From Glycomyces arizonensis DSM 44726 (GTDB lineage Bacteria; Actinomycetota; Actinomycetes; Mycobacteriales; Micromonosporaceae), in contig NZ_AXWO01000003.1 of the NCBI RefSeq assembly GCF_000482705.1, forward strand, positions 186,001-250,000: a stretch of DNA of 64,000 nt. The letters run 5' to 3'. A model generated the notes under the pieces. It made no database searches. It saw only the letters and a list, made by a program, of their open reading frames with translations, and was not told where the DNA came from. Position numbers and translations under genes: made by a program. Positions 17,198 through 26,408 of this stretch are shown piece after piece (positions within the stretch are counted from its first letter, which is position 1; each line of letters opens with the position of its first letter).

Positions 17198-17229
17198 CGC
17201 CGCACGCCGACCGGTGTGCGGCGTTTTTC
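17198..17229 (+). terminator. Rho-independent terminator
   Basis: ACGCCGCAC (17198-17206) pairs with GTGCGGCGT (17217-17225) around a 10-nt loop, followed by a TTTTT run. Confidence 0.85.
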
Positions 17230-17374
17230 GTTGGACGGCAAAGCATCAGCTGTCAGATTGAAGACAATCCGTAGTGTTCTGCTGCTTTGGCGTAGTGATG
17301 GGGGTTCAAAATGTCGGACCGGTGTGGTTCCATAAACCTCGAACGCAAGTTCGAACAAGGTTATGGAGGCCCTC

Positions 17375-17863
17375 ATGGCAGCTTCTCGACCGGGAGGCAC
17401 CCGAACCGGTCCCCGTCTCGTGCAGGCGGGGACCGTCAAGAACGCCCGTCTGCGCATCCCCGCCGACCAACTCCCCAACCGCTCGCCGCTGCAACTGCTG
17501 GCCACGGCCCGCACCGACCTCGACGACGCCGCCGAGCAGGTGCGCCCGGGCCAGCGCTACGCCGAGGCGCACATGGCCGCGCTGCGCGTGGCGGCCGCGG
17601 TGCTCGCCGTCAGGGCGGGCGACGTCGCGGGCCGCAGGCGGCCCGGGCGGCCGTCGAGCACGTGGGAGCTGCTGGCGGGTGCCGCGCCAGAGCTGGAGGA
17701 GTGGGCGTCCCACTTCTCCCGCACGGCCCGCAAACGGGTGTTGGCGCAGGCCGGGATCCCCGACATCGTGACGGCCGAGGAGGCCGACGCGATCGTGGCC
17801 GACGCCCGCCGCTTCCTCGACGTGGTGATCCGCCTGCTGGGCTTCAGCGCGCTTGCGCGCTGA
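17375..17863 (+). CDS. SAV_6107-type HEPN domain protein
   Basis: 162 residues, all-helical. It matches the actinobacterial SAV_6107 HEPN family: LQLLATARTDLDDAAEQ, GQRYAEAHMAALRVAAAVLAVRA, TWELLAGAAPELEEWASHF, KRVLAQAGIPDIVTAEEADAIV and a final RRFLDVVIRLLG helix. R61-x4-H66 (RYAEAH) resembles the Rx4-6H motif of HEPN ribonucleases, though in an N-terminal helix; whether it is catalytic is open. ATG 17375 has GGAGG five nt upstream; ATG 17363 is an alternative. The last codons run into a palindromic minisatellite. No nucleotidyltransferase partner is adjacent. Confidence 0.8.
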   Translation: MAASRPGGTRTGPRLVQAGTVKNARLRIPADQLPNRSPLQLLATARTDLDDAAEQVRPGQRYAEAHMAALRVAAAVLAVRAGDVAGRRRPGRPSSTWELLAGAAPELEEWASHFSRTARKRVLAQAGIPDIVTAEEADAIVADARRFLDVVIRLLGFSALAR

Positions 17864-17972
17864 AGGATGAGCACAGCAGCGCGTTTGCGCGCTGAAGAGT
17901 GAGCACAGCAGCGCGTTTGCGCGCTGAAGAGTGAGTTCAGTAGCGCGGTTACGCGCTGAAGCATGAGCTCGG
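17845..17972. repeat. Four 32-bp tandem units, each with a perfect palindrome
   Basis: Units at 17845-17876, 17877-17908, 17909-17940 and 17941-17972. Each has AGCGCG and CGCGCT arms around a 4-nt loop (CTTG, TTTG, TTTG, GTTA), followed by GAA and a variable linker. The arms are unchanged even where the loops and linkers differ. Unit 1 overlaps the last six codons of the HEPN gene. There are no spacers, so it is not a CRISPR array. Confidence 0.92.
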
Positions 17973-18412
17973 CAGTGCACTGACCTGCCCGCCCCCGTGG
18001 CGACGGCAGCGGATACGAACGGGTGTTCCCATTCGGTCCAAAAGCCGGCCTGAGGCCCCCTCAAGGCCACCCTCGCGGCCGACCCTTCCCATTTCGGCCG
18101 AAACGGAGCACCAGCGACCCCCGTCACCTGGCCGAACGGCAACATGCACGGATCGGTGTCCGCCTCGATCCGACGCCGAACGCGTTGCCCCGATCGGTCT
18201 CGAACACGGGCGCATCGGTGACCGGCGACACTGCCGCTGCCGCTTGGAACGAGCCGCTCGGCACGCCCGCGGAGCTGGTGAAGCGGCGGTTATACGATTG
18301 CTGACGGCGCTGGGCATTCGCGAGAATGAACCCGGCCACGGCGAAGCTCGCGAGCCGTGAGCCGATCCAGCCGACAATCGTCTACCCAACACTCCCGAGG
18401 AGTATCGAGCCC
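17973..18412. other. Intergenic region before aspS
   Basis: 440 nt without a supportable gene. A TATACGAT -10-like sequence (18291-18298) lies ~115 nt before aspS with no clear -35. TTTCGGCCGAAA (18092-18103) is a perfect palindrome. I see no T-box motif and no tRNA. Confidence 0.5.
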
Positions 18413-20194
18413 GTGTATCGGACACACCTCGCCGGCACGCTGAGTGCCGCTGACGTCGACCAGCAAGTCACCCTCGCCGGATGGGTGGCCCGACGCCGCG
18501 ATCACGGCGGGGTGGAGTTCATCGATCTTCGCGACGCCTCGGGCGTCGTCCAGGTGGTCTTCCGCGACTCCGAGGCCGCCAAGGCCGCCCACGAGCTGCG
18601 CAGCGAGTTCTGCATCGAGATCACCGGCGTCGTCTCCCGCCGCCCCGAGGGCAACGAGAACCCCGAGCTCCCCACCGGCGAGATCGAGGTGACCGCCGAC
18701 TCCCTCACCGTGCTGTCCGAGTCCGCGCCGCTCCCGTTCCAGATCGACGACCACATCGACGTCTCCGAGGACATCCGCCTGCGCCACCGCTACCTCGACC
18801 TCCGGCGCACCGGCCCCGCCCAGGCCATCCGCCTGCGCTCCAAGGCCAACCAGATCGCCCGCGACCTCCTCCTCTCCGACGGCTACATCGAGGTCGAGAC
18901 GCCGACGCTCACCCGCTCCACCCCCGAGGGCGCCCGCGACTTCCTCGTCCCCGTCCGCCTCCAGCCCGGCTCCTGGTACGCCCTGCCGCAGTCCCCGCAG
19001 CTGTTCAAGCAGCTGCTCATGGTCGGCGGCTTCGAGAAGTACTTCCAGATCGCCCGCTGCTACCGTGACGAGGACTTCCGCGCCGACCGCCAGCCCGAGT
19101 TCACCCAGCTCGACATCGAGGCCTCCTTCGTCACCCAGGAGGACGTCATCGACCTCGGCGAGCGCATCACCGCCGCCCTGTGGGGCGAGCTGGCCGGCTA
19201 CGAGCTGCCGCGCCCCCTGCCTCGGCTGACCTGGCACGAGGCCATGGACCGCTACGGCTCCGACAAGCCCGACCTGCGCTTCGGCGCCGAACTCGTCGAG
19301 CTCACCGACTACCTCCGCGGCACCGCCTTCCGCGTCTTCGCGGGCGCGATCGACGCGGGCGGCTACGTCGGCGCGGTCGTCATGCCCGGCGGCGCCTCGC
19401 AGACCCGCAAGGAGCTCGACGGCTGGCAGGACTGGGCCAAGGCGCGCGGCGCCAAGGGCCTCGCCTACATCACCTTCAACCCCGAGACCGGCGAACCGAA
19501 GGGCCCGGTCGCCAAGAACCTGTCCGAGGAGCACCTCGCCGGGCTCGCCGACGCCGTCGGCGCGGGGGCCGGGGACGCGGTCTTCTTCGCCGCCGGGGCC
19601 GACCGCCGCGAGGCCCAGGAACTGCTCGGCGCCGCCCGTCTCGAGATCGGCCGCCGCGCGGGCCTCATCGACGAGGACGCCTGGGCGTTCTGCTGGGTCA
19701 CCGACGCGCCCATGTTCGAGCCCACCGACGAGGGCGGCTGGACGGCCATCCACCACCCGTTCACCTCGCCCAACCCCGAATGGGTCGACAAGTTCGAGAC
19801 CGACCCGGGCAACGCGCTGACCTACGCCTACGACATCGTCTGCAACGGCAACGAGCTCGGCGGCGGGTCGATCCGCATCCACGACCGCAAGGTCCAGAGC
19901 CGCGTCTTCGACGTCCTCGGGCTCAGCCACGAGGAGGCCCAGGAGAAGTTCGGGTTCCTGCTCGAAGGCCTCAAGTACGGCGCCCCGCCGCACGGCGGCA
20001 TCGCCCTCGGCTGGGACCGCGTCTGCGCGATCCTGGCGAAGGCCGACTCGATCCGCGAGGTCATCGCCTTCCCCAAGACCGGCGGCGGCTACGACCCGCT
20101 GACCGGGGCCCCGACGCCGATCACGCCCGAGCAACGCGCGGAGGCCGGGATCGACTACGTGCCCGAAACCGACGACGAGACGGTGGACGAGTAG
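18413..20194 (+). CDS. aspS: Aspartyl-tRNA synthetase
   Basis: 593 residues, class IIb. Charges tRNA-Asp (and often tRNA-Asn in bacteria that have GatCAB; not decidable here). The N-terminal OB-fold anticodon domain has [19 protein letters not shown]. Motif 2 is [20 protein letters not shown], a bacterial-type GAD insertion follows, and motif 3 is [19 protein letters not shown] with [11 protein letters not shown] 18413 gives [10 protein letters not shown], the usual family start, with GAGGAG 10 nt upstream. An in-frame ATG at 18326 would add 29 residues not expected in the family. A stem-loop follows the stop. Confidence 0.97.
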   Translation: MYRTHLAGTLSAADVDQQVTLAGWVARRRDHGGVEFIDLRDASGVVQVVFRDSEAAKAAHELRSEFCIEITGVVSRRPEGNENPELPTGEIEVTADSLTVLSESAPLPFQIDDHIDVSEDIRLRHRYLDLRRTGPAQAIRLRSKANQIARDLLLSDGYIEVETPTLTRSTPEGARDFLVPVRLQPGSWYALPQSPQLFKQLLMVGGFEKYFQIARCYRDEDFRADRQPEFTQLDIEASFVTQEDVIDLGERITAALWGELAGYELPRPLPRLTWHEAMDRYGSDKPDLRFGAELVELTDYLRGTAFRVFAGAIDAGGYVGAVVMPGGASQTRKELDGWQDWAKARGAKGLAYITFNPETGEPKGPVAKNLSEEHLAGLADAVGAGAGDAVFFAAGADRREAQELLGAARLEIGRRAGLIDEDAWAFCWVTDAPMFEPTDEGGWTAIHHPFTSPNPEWVDKFETDPGNALTYAYDIVCNGNELGGGSIRIHDRKVQSRVFDVLGLSHEEAQEKFGFLLEGLKYGAPPHGGIALGWDRVCAILAKADSIREVIAFPKTGGGYDPLTGAPTPITPEQRAEAGIDYVPETDDETVDE

Positions 20195-20212
20195 TTCTAC
20201 GATGCGTATGGA

Positions 20213-20238
20213 GCGGCTCGAGCGCAGGCTCGGGCCGC
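20213..20238 (+). terminator. Stem-loop after aspS
   Basis: GCGGCTCGAGC (20213-20223) pairs with GCTCGGGCCGC (20228-20238), one wobble pair, around GCAG. A weak ATTTCC follows. Confidence 0.6.
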
Positions 20239-20383
20239 GCGTCATTTCCTGCATCGCAGGATGAGCCCGGTTGCCCCTCAACGCTTCCAACCGGTAGGAG
20301 TCAGGTGGGCTGTGGCCGCGCCCGAACGCATGACTGATATATGTAACACCCGGCCGACGCAGGAATAAGAGGAGCGGTTCGAC

Positions 20384-21799
20384 GTGCAGAGCGGGACCTT
20401 GGTGGCAGGTCGCTATCGATTGGATGAACGACTTGCCGCCGGTGGCATGGGCGAAGTCTGGAAGGGCTTCGACACCAGGCTGGGCCGCAACGTCGCCATC
20501 AAGATACTCCACGCTGGACTCTCGAGCAACGACAAATTCCGCGCCCGCTTCCAACTCGAGGCCAGGGCCGTGGCGGCCCTCCAGTCGCCGGGCATCGTCG
20601 CGCTCTACGACTACGGCGAGGAGACCGGCGACGAGGGCCTCGTGTCGTACCTGGTCATGGAGCTGGTCGCGGGCCGCTCCCTGGCCGACATCCTGCGGGA
20701 TCGCGGCACGCTGCCGCCCGACGAGGTCATGAAGATCGTCGCCACCGCCGCCGACGCCCTCGAGACGGCGCACCGCGCCGACATCATCCACCGGGACATC
20801 AAGCCCGCGAACCTCTTGGTCGACGAGAGCGGCACGGTCAAGATCGTCGACTTCGGCATCGCCTCGGCCCGCGGCGCCTCGGGCCTGACCGAGACCGGCA
20901 CGGTCATGGGCACCCTCGCCTACGCCTCGCCCGAGCAGCTCAACGGCGCCGAACTGACCGGCGCGACCGACCTGTACTCGCTGGGCATCGTCGCGTATGA
21001 GGCCCTCATGGGCCAGCCGCCGTTCGTCTCCGACACGCCGGTGGCGGTCATGAACGGCCACATGACGCAGGCGCCGCCGCCGCTCTCGCGCGACATCCCG
21101 CCGGGGGTCGCGCAGGTCGTGCTGCAGGCCCTCCAGAAGGACCCGAAGGCCAGGTACACCTCGGCCTCGGAGATGGCCCGCTCGGCCCGCGAGGGCAGGG
21201 TCGTGACCGGCGGCATCCCGGTATCGCCGCCGTCCACGCCCGCGGATGGCTCGACGCAGCTCATCGGGGCCGACGCCACGCACATGCTCGGCGGTGGGAA
21301 CACGCCGCGAAGCATCACCGCGGCCCAGCCGACCGGTGCGATCGGCCCGGACGGCGGAGACACGGGCAACCGAGCGGTGCCGTGGCTCATCACCGGCGGC
21401 GTCACGCTGGTGGTCATCCTCATCCTGGTGCTGATCTTCGGGCCGTGGGGAAAGGATGACCCCGGCGGGGAGATCACCGATACCGAGACGACGAGTACGC
21501 CCGCGGAGACCGACAGCCCCTCGCCCACCGAAGACGAGACCACTGAGGCCGAAGAGACGAAGAACTGGGACGACGACAGCGACTGGGAGCCCACGACCGA
21601 CGAGCCGATGACCGATGACGAGTCAACGCCTGCTGAGGACGAGTCGACACCGGCGGACGAGGAGTCGACGCCAGCTGGTGACGAGTCAACGAACCCAGAT
21701 GACGAGTCGACACCCCCTGGCGGCGAGACAACACCCCCTGATGACGAGACGACACCGGCGGACGGGGGTACGACCCCGGCGGGCGGCGGCGAGGGGTGA
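20384..21799 (+). CDS. Transmembrane Ser/Thr protein kinase, PknB-like
   Basis: 471 residues. Cytosolic Hanks-type kinase domain (residues ~10-270): glycine loop LAAGGMGEVW, ATP lysine K40, HRDIKPANLL with catalytic D138, DFG at 156-158, and activation loop TETGTVMGTLAYASPEQ. A juxtamembrane linker leads to one transmembrane helix (~333-354). The outer ~115 residues are acidic low-complexity repeats of (D/E)EST(P/N) ending in GGG. There are no PASTA domains, so it is not a PknB orthologue in the strict sense; the outside signal is unknown. GTG 20384 has GAGGAG upstream. It is convergent with the sugar dehydrogenase gene. Confidence 0.93.
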   Translation: MQSGTLVAGRYRLDERLAAGGMGEVWKGFDTRLGRNVAIKILHAGLSSNDKFRARFQLEARAVAALQSPGIVALYDYGEETGDEGLVSYLVMELVAGRSLADILRDRGTLPPDEVMKIVATAADALETAHRADIIHRDIKPANLLVDESGTVKIVDFGIASARGASGLTETGTVMGTLAYASPEQLNGAELTGATDLYSLGIVAYEALMGQPPFVSDTPVAVMNGHMTQAPPPLSRDIPPGVAQVVLQALQKDPKARYTSASEMARSAREGRVVTGGIPVSPPSTPADGSTQLIGADATHMLGGGNTPRSITAAQPTGAIGPDGGDTGNRAVPWLITGGVTLVVILILVLIFGPWGKDDPGGEITDTETTSTPAETDSPSPTEDETTEAEETKNWDDDSDWEPTTDEPMTDDESTPAEDESTPADEESTPAGDESTNPDDESTPPGGETTPPDDETTPADGGTTPAGGGEG

Positions 21800-21824
21800 T
21801 GGCCGCGGCGCAGGGTTCGCCTAG

Positions 21825-22904
21825 CTAACCTTCCTGCTCATCGAGGGCCGGGAACCGCATCAGCACATCGCCGCCCGAGCCGTTCGACGTGGCGACCCAC
21901 AGCCAGCCGTCCGGTGAGACCTCGACGGTCCGGATCCGGCCGATCTCGTCGACCAGCACCGCCTCAGGCTCGCCGCCCAGCTCGCCGCCGAGCACCGGCA
22001 CCGTCCACAGCCGCTCGCCGCGGAGCGCGGCGATGTACGCGACGTCGTCGACGATCTCGACGCCCGAAGGCGAGGCCTCCGCGGTGGTCCAGGTGGTCAG
22101 CGGGTCGACGTACTCGGGCTCCCCGCCCGTGCCCTCGACGACCGGCCAGCCGTAGTTCGCGCCCGCCTCGATGTGGTTGAACTCGTCCCAGGTGTTCTGG
22201 CCGAACTCGCTGGCGTACATCTCGCCTTCCGAGTCCCACGCCATCCCCTGGACGTTCCGGTGCCCCAGCGAATAGACCAGCGACCCTTCGAACGGGTTGT
22301 CCTCGGGGACCGACCCGTCCGGGTCGGCGCGGAGGATCTTCCCTCCCAAACTGTCGAGGTCCTGCGAGTTGGCGCTGTCACCAGCGTCCCCTGTGGAGAC
22401 GTACAGCTTCCCGTCAGGGCCGAAGGCGAGCCTGCCGCCGTTGTGGTTGAGCGCCGAGGGGATGCCGGTGATGATCGGCTCGGGGTCGAAGTTCTCGATG
22501 GTGAAGCGCACCACTCGGTTGTCCTCGTCGGTCGAGTGGTAGGCGTAGATGTAGCCGTCCTCTTCGTACGTCGGGGAGACGGCCAGGCCGAGCAGTCCGC
22601 GCTCGTCGAATTCGCCCTCCTTCGGCGGGACGCTGATGCCGCCGACGACCTCGGGGGCCCCGAATCCCTTGTAGAGCATGACGGCGCCGCTGTTGCGGTC
22701 GGAGACCAGGGCCTGGCCGCTGGGCAGGAACGCGAGTCCCCACGGGATGGAGAGCCCCTGGGCGATCGTCTGCCCGTCGCCGAAGTCGAACCCGACTTCC
22801 TGCGCCGGCTCGACCTGGCTCGGGTCGTCTTGGGCCACTGCGGTTCCGATGCCCAGGATCATGGCTGCGAGCGTCGCGCCCACGACCGTCAGCTTCCGTC
22901 GCAT
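21825..22904 (-). CDS. Secreted glucose/sorbosone dehydrogenase-like (PQQ-type) β-propeller
   Basis: 359 residues. Signal peptide MRRKLTVVGATLAAMILGIG-TAVA. The mature part matches the GSDH six-bladed propeller family of soluble quinoprotein sugar dehydrogenases: GLSIPWGLAFLPSG, GLLGLAVSPTYEEDGYIYAY, NHNGGRLAFGPDGKLYVSTG with the family's His-Asn-Gly-Gly, NPFEGSLVYSLGHRN and ANYGWPVVEG. Quinone dependence and substrate are family inferences. ATG 22904 has AGGAGC about 6 nt upstream; an in-frame ATG at 22949 would put a polar stretch before the signal peptide. It is divergent from the GH43 gene across an AT-rich spacer. Confidence 0.88.
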   Translation of the reverse strand: MRRKLTVVGATLAAMILGIGTAVAQDDPSQVEPAQEVGFDFGDGQTIAQGLSIPWGLAFLPSGQALVSDRNSGAVMLYKGFGAPEVVGGISVPPKEGEFDERGLLGLAVSPTYEEDGYIYAYHSTDEDNRVVRFTIENFDPEPIITGIPSALNHNGGRLAFGPDGKLYVSTGDAGDSANSQDLDSLGGKILRADPDGSVPEDNPFEGSLVYSLGHRNVQGMAWDSEGEMYASEFGQNTWDEFNHIEAGANYGWPVVEGTGGEPEYVDPLTTWTTAEASPSGVEIVDDVAYIAALRGERLWTVPVLGGELGGEPEAVLVDEIGRIRTVEVSPDGWLWVATSNGSGGDVLMRFPALDEQEG

Positions 22905-23168
22905 GGCTGCTCCTTGTCTGTTCTCGGTCTGAAATGGAATCGCTCCCACGAAGCAAGGCCATTTAAATCGATGGATATCTATGCGATTGCCATAGTAGGC
23001 ATGGTTTGCCCGCCATGTCCACTTATGAACGGTGCGTTGTCAAATGCTCACCCAATCGACGTGTTTATTTATGTCGATGCATGAGCTATGCTGTCCGAAA
23101 CCATCCCCTGGTTACCGATCACTCAGGCCTCCACCTGCGCGATCGGCCCGAAGAAGTTAGGTGAGACA
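22905..23168. promoter_or_regulatory. AT-rich divergent control region
   Basis: 264 nt, clearly lower in GC than its surroundings, between two divergent secreted sugar-active genes. An inverted repeat ATCGAC (23055-23060)/GTCGAT (23073-23078) lies just before TATGCT (23087-23092), a plausible -10 for the plus-strand gene. It looks like a regulated promoter with an operator; the regulator is not in the window. Confidence 0.4.
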
Positions 23169-25355
23169 GTGACGTCCAAACGCCTTCTGGGAACCGTCCT
23201 GGCCGCAGCGGCCGTGGCGCTCCCCGCCTCAGCGGCCGTCGCCGCGACGGCCGACGCTCCCCTCCTCTGGTACCAATTCGACGAGACCGACGGCACCGTC
23301 GTCCACGACTCCTCCGGCAACGGCCACGACGGCACCGCTGTCGGCGGCGTCTGGGGCGACGGCCTCGAACTCGATGGCGTCGACGACCACGTCGACATGC
23401 CCGACGACCTCATGGCCGGCCTCGACGCCATCACCGTCACCGCCGAAGTCTGGATCGACCCCGACCAGGCCGGCCCCTACTTCGTCTACGGCCTCGGCAA
23501 CACCAGCGGCTCCTGGGGCGACGGCTACCTGTTCACCACCGGGAACCAGTACCGCACCTCGCTGAGCACCTGCCACTGGACCTGCGAGCAGAACACCGCC
23601 GCCGGCTTCGACCTCGCCCGCGGCACCTGGAACCACCTGGCCTTCACCCTCGCGGGCGGCACCGGCGTCCTCTACCTCAACGGCCAGGAGGTCGCCCGCA
23701 ACGAGGACGTCACCATCGCCCCCGGCGAGATCGGCGGCGGCGCCACCGCCGCCAACTACCTCGGCCGGTCCCTGTACCCCGGCGACCGCCACCTCCACGG
23801 CAATTTCGCCGACTTCCGCATCTACGACGGCGCCCTCAGCGCGGCCGAGATCGGCGACATGGCCGCCCACATCAGCGCCGACAAGGCCGCCGCCGACGCC
23901 GCCGCGATCGACCTCGGCGACACGAGCGCCGTCACCGACGACCTCGCGCTGCCCGAGCAGGGCGCGAACGGCTCGGCGATCGCCTGGAGCTCCAGCGACC
24001 CGGCCGTCATCGACCAGGTCGGCGCCGTCACCCGCCCCGCCGCCGACGAGGCCGACGAGGCCGTCACGCTCACCGCGACCGTCACCCTCGGCAGCGCGCG
24101 GCTGCAACGCGCCTTCACCGCGACCGTCCTCGCCGAGTACGACGACGCCGAGGCGGTGGCCCTCGACGCCGCCGCGCTCGCGATCCCCAACCTCGACGAC
24201 GTCCGCTCGGCGATCCACCTGCCCACCGAGGGCGCCAACGGCACCACCATCACCTGGAAGTCCAGCAAGGACGCCGTCATCGCCACCGACGGCCTGGTCA
24301 ACCGCGACGAGCCTGGCGGCAAGACCCACAAGGTCAAGCTCAAGGCCACCGTCGAGCGCGGTGGCGAGAAGGAGAAGCGCACCTTCACCGCCCTCGTCCC
24401 GCCCCTGCCCGAGCAGGCCGAGTACACCGGCTACGTCTTCACCTACTTCACCGGCGAGGGCACCGCGAACGGCGAGCAGGTCTACGCGGCCCTCAGCGAC
24501 GGCAACGACCCGCTCGCGTGGAACGAGCTCAACGGCGCCCAGCCGATCCTCACCTCCGACCAGGGCGAGGGCGGCGTGCGCGACCCGTTCGTCATCCGCT
24601 CGCCCGAAGGCGACCGGTTCTACCTCATCGCCACCGACCTGAAGATCCACGGCAACGGCGACTGGGACGGCGCACAGCGCCACGGCAGCCGCTCGATCAT
24701 GGTCTGGGAGTCGACCGACCTGATCGACTGGGGCGAAGGGCGCCTCGTCGAGGTCTCGCCCGAGGCGGCGGGCAACACCTGGGCGCCCGAGGCGTACTGG
24801 GACGACGAGCTCGACGCCTACGTCGTCTTCTGGGCCTCCAAGCTCTACGAGACCGAGGACCACACCGACGACACGTACAACCGGATGATGTACGCGACCA
24901 CCCGCGACTTCGTGCACTTCTCCGAACCGCAGGTGTGGGTCGACGCCGGCTACTCGACGATCGACTCCACGGTCATCGAGCACGACGGCGTGTACTACCG
25001 CTTCACCAAGGACGAGCGCTCGAACACCTCCGGCTCGCCGTGCGGCAAGTTCATCATGGGCCAGACCTCGACGTCGCTGACCGACACCGACTGGGACTTC
25101 CTGACCGAGTGCATCGGCGCGGGCGCGATCAGCCGCGGCGAGGGCCCGCTGGTGTTCAAGTCCAACACCGAGGACAAGTGGTACATGTTCATCGACGAGT
25201 TCGGCGGACGCGGCTACGTCCCGTTCGAGACCACCGACCTCTCCAGCGGCGAGTGGACCGTAGCGGAGGCGTACGACCTGCCCGCGAGCCCGCGCCACGG
25301 CACGGTGCTCCCGGTGACCGCCGATGAGTACGAGCGGCTCCAAGCGGCCTGGTAG
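23169..25355 (+). CDS. Secreted multidomain glycosidase: LamG - two Ig-like - GH43
   Basis: 728 residues. Signal peptide (VTSKRLLGTVLAAAAVALPA, cleavage near ASAAVAA). A LamG/concanavalin-like domain at ~30-205 runs from LLWYQFDETDGTVVHDSSGN to FADFRIYDGALS. Two bacterial Ig-like modules follow at ~220-325 and ~330-415 (each with AI..W.SS...I...G.V.R). The five-bladed GH43 propeller is at ~420-728. Its triad is visible: base D472 in GGVRDPF, pKa modulator D599 in TIDSTV and acid E658 in GEGPLVFK. The family cleaves arabinosyl or xylosyl polymers; specificity is open. GTG 23169 has AGGTGAG five nt upstream. Confidence 0.9.
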   Translation: MTSKRLLGTVLAAAAVALPASAAVAATADAPLLWYQFDETDGTVVHDSSGNGHDGTAVGGVWGDGLELDGVDDHVDMPDDLMAGLDAITVTAEVWIDPDQAGPYFVYGLGNTSGSWGDGYLFTTGNQYRTSLSTCHWTCEQNTAAGFDLARGTWNHLAFTLAGGTGVLYLNGQEVARNEDVTIAPGEIGGGATAANYLGRSLYPGDRHLHGNFADFRIYDGALSAAEIGDMAAHISADKAAADAAAIDLGDTSAVTDDLALPEQGANGSAIAWSSSDPAVIDQVGAVTRPAADEADEAVTLTATVTLGSARLQRAFTATVLAEYDDAEAVALDAAALAIPNLDDVRSAIHLPTEGANGTTITWKSSKDAVIATDGLVNRDEPGGKTHKVKLKATVERGGEKEKRTFTALVPPLPEQAEYTGYVFTYFTGEGTANGEQVYAALSDGNDPLAWNELNGAQPILTSDQGEGGVRDPFVIRSPEGDRFYLIATDLKIHGNGDWDGAQRHGSRSIMVWESTDLIDWGEGRLVEVSPEAAGNTWAPEAYWDDELDAYVVFWASKLYETEDHTDDTYNRMMYATTRDFVHFSEPQVWVDAGYSTIDSTVIEHDGVYYRFTKDERSNTSGSPCGKFIMGQTSTSLTDTDWDFLTECIGAGAISRGEGPLVFKSNTEDKWYMFIDEFGGRGYVPFETTDLSSGEWTVAEAYDLPASPRHGTVLPVTADEYERLQAAW

Positions 25356-25360
25356 CAGGC

Positions 25361-25400
25361 GGCCGCGGCCCCGGCGGCGACGCCCGCCGGGGCCGCGGCC
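25361..25400 (+). terminator. 17-bp perfect stem-loop after the GH43 gene
   Basis: The arms at 25361-25377 and 25384-25400 pair perfectly around CGACGC. The stem is very GC-rich and has no U tract. It begins six nt after the stop. Confidence 0.75.
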
Positions 25401-25447
25401 GGAGCGGTGAATCGGTTCTGCGTTCGAATGCGCGGAATGCGCACATG

Positions 25448-25453
25448 TAGGCT
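25448..25453 (+). promoter_or_regulatory. Extended -10 before the lipoprotein gene
   Basis: TAGGCT preceded by TG (TGTAGGCT) lies ~43 nt before ATG 25496. No clear -35 element. Confidence 0.3.
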
Positions 25454-25495
25454 GGGAAAACGGAAACCCGACCCTCGACGAACGGGAGGACGCTG

Positions 25496-26362
25496 ATGTC
25501 TACCACCACCCGCCGCCTCATCGGCGCCGCCGCAGTTCCCGCGCTGGCCTTCGGGCTCGCCGCGTGCACCTCCGACGACTCCGGCTCCGACGGCGACGAC
25601 GCCGCGGCGCAGCGCGGCGCCCACGAGATGGTCCTCGCCGCGTACGAGGACCTCGACGGCAGCTCCTACACCATGGAGTCGACGGTGACGGTCAACGACC
25701 TCGACCTCATGAACATGAGCACCGTCGTCGACGGCGAATCCACGCACTCCACTCAGGACATCTCCATGAGCGCCATCATCGACGCCATGGGCGAGGACTA
25801 CTCCGAAGACCCGGAGATGGCCGAGATGATGGAGTCCATGTTCGCCGACATGCACACCGAGGCGATCCTGGTCGACAAGGTGATCTACATGCAGTTCGCC
25901 GGCGGCATGTTCGACGCGATGTCCGAGGACTTCGGCGAGGACGCCTGGTTCACCCTCGACCTCGCCGAGGACAGCCACCTGGGCGACATCTACCGGCAGT
26001 TCGGCAGCTTCGACCTCGCCGAGCAGACCGAGCTCATGCTCACCGACCTCGCCGACGTCGAGGAGACCGGCGACGGCGTCTACACCGGCACCCTGAGCCC
26101 CGACTCGGAGGCCATGCAGTCCCTGCTCGGCGCCACCGGCGGCATGGCCAACGGCGTCGAGATCCCCGAGGACATCGAGGTCACCATCACCCTCGACGAC
26201 GACGACCTGCTCAAGACCATCGAGATGACGCTCCCCGAGACCGAGGGCATGGTCATCGACATGGTCTCCGAGGTCACCGAGATCGGCGGCGACTACGCGA
26301 TCGCCGCCCCCGAGAGCGACAACCTGCACTCCTTCGAGGAATTCGCGGGCGCGATGCAGTAG
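25496..26362 (+). CDS. Secreted lipoprotein, acidic, function unknown
   Basis: 288 residues. Lipoprotein signal sequence with lipobox LAAC, Cys at residue 23, followed by an acidic linker. The rest is rich in Asp, Glu and Met with alternating β-strands (TMESTVTVNDLDLMNMSTVV, TEAILVDKVIYMQFAG, EVTITLDDDDLLKTIEM). This resembles LppX/LprG- or DUF6612-like lipoproteins that form a half-barrel; the resemblance is a pattern judgement. GGGAGGA precedes ATG 25496. It is convergent with cstA across a terminator. Confidence 0.8.
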   Translation: MSTTTRRLIGAAAVPALAFGLAACTSDDSGSDGDDAAAQRGAHEMVLAAYEDLDGSSYTMESTVTVNDLDLMNMSTVVDGESTHSTQDISMSAIIDAMGEDYSEDPEMAEMMESMFADMHTEAILVDKVIYMQFAGGMFDAMSEDFGEDAWFTLDLAEDSHLGDIYRQFGSFDLAEQTELMLTDLADVEETGDGVYTGTLSPDSEAMQSLLGATGGMANGVEIPEDIEVTITLDDDDLLKTIEMTLPETEGMVIDMVSEVTEIGGDYAIAAPESDNLHSFEEFAGAMQ

Positions 26363-26369
26363 TGACGGG

Positions 26370-26401
26370 GTCCGGTCGCGGCGCCAGTGCCGCGACCGGA
26401 C
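26370..26401. terminator. Bidirectional terminator, lipoprotein gene / cstA
   Basis: GTCCGGTCGCGGC (26370-26382) pairs perfectly with GCCGCGACCGGAC (26389-26401) around a 6-nt loop, between convergent genes. Confidence 0.75.
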
Positions 26402-26408
26402 GACCGGT

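Noticed and set aside
17845-17972. CRISPR-like array
   Set aside because: The 32-bp units are contiguous, with no unique spacers, and no cas genes are nearby; it is a tandem minisatellite.
18023-18304. 93-codon frame upstream of aspS
   Set aside because: No ribosome site, no homology, composition of non-coding sequence, and it crosses the likely promoter.
18141-18412. T-box or other amino-acid riboswitch before aspS
   Set aside because: No TGGNACCGCG-type T-box sequence and no matching antiterminator stem were found.
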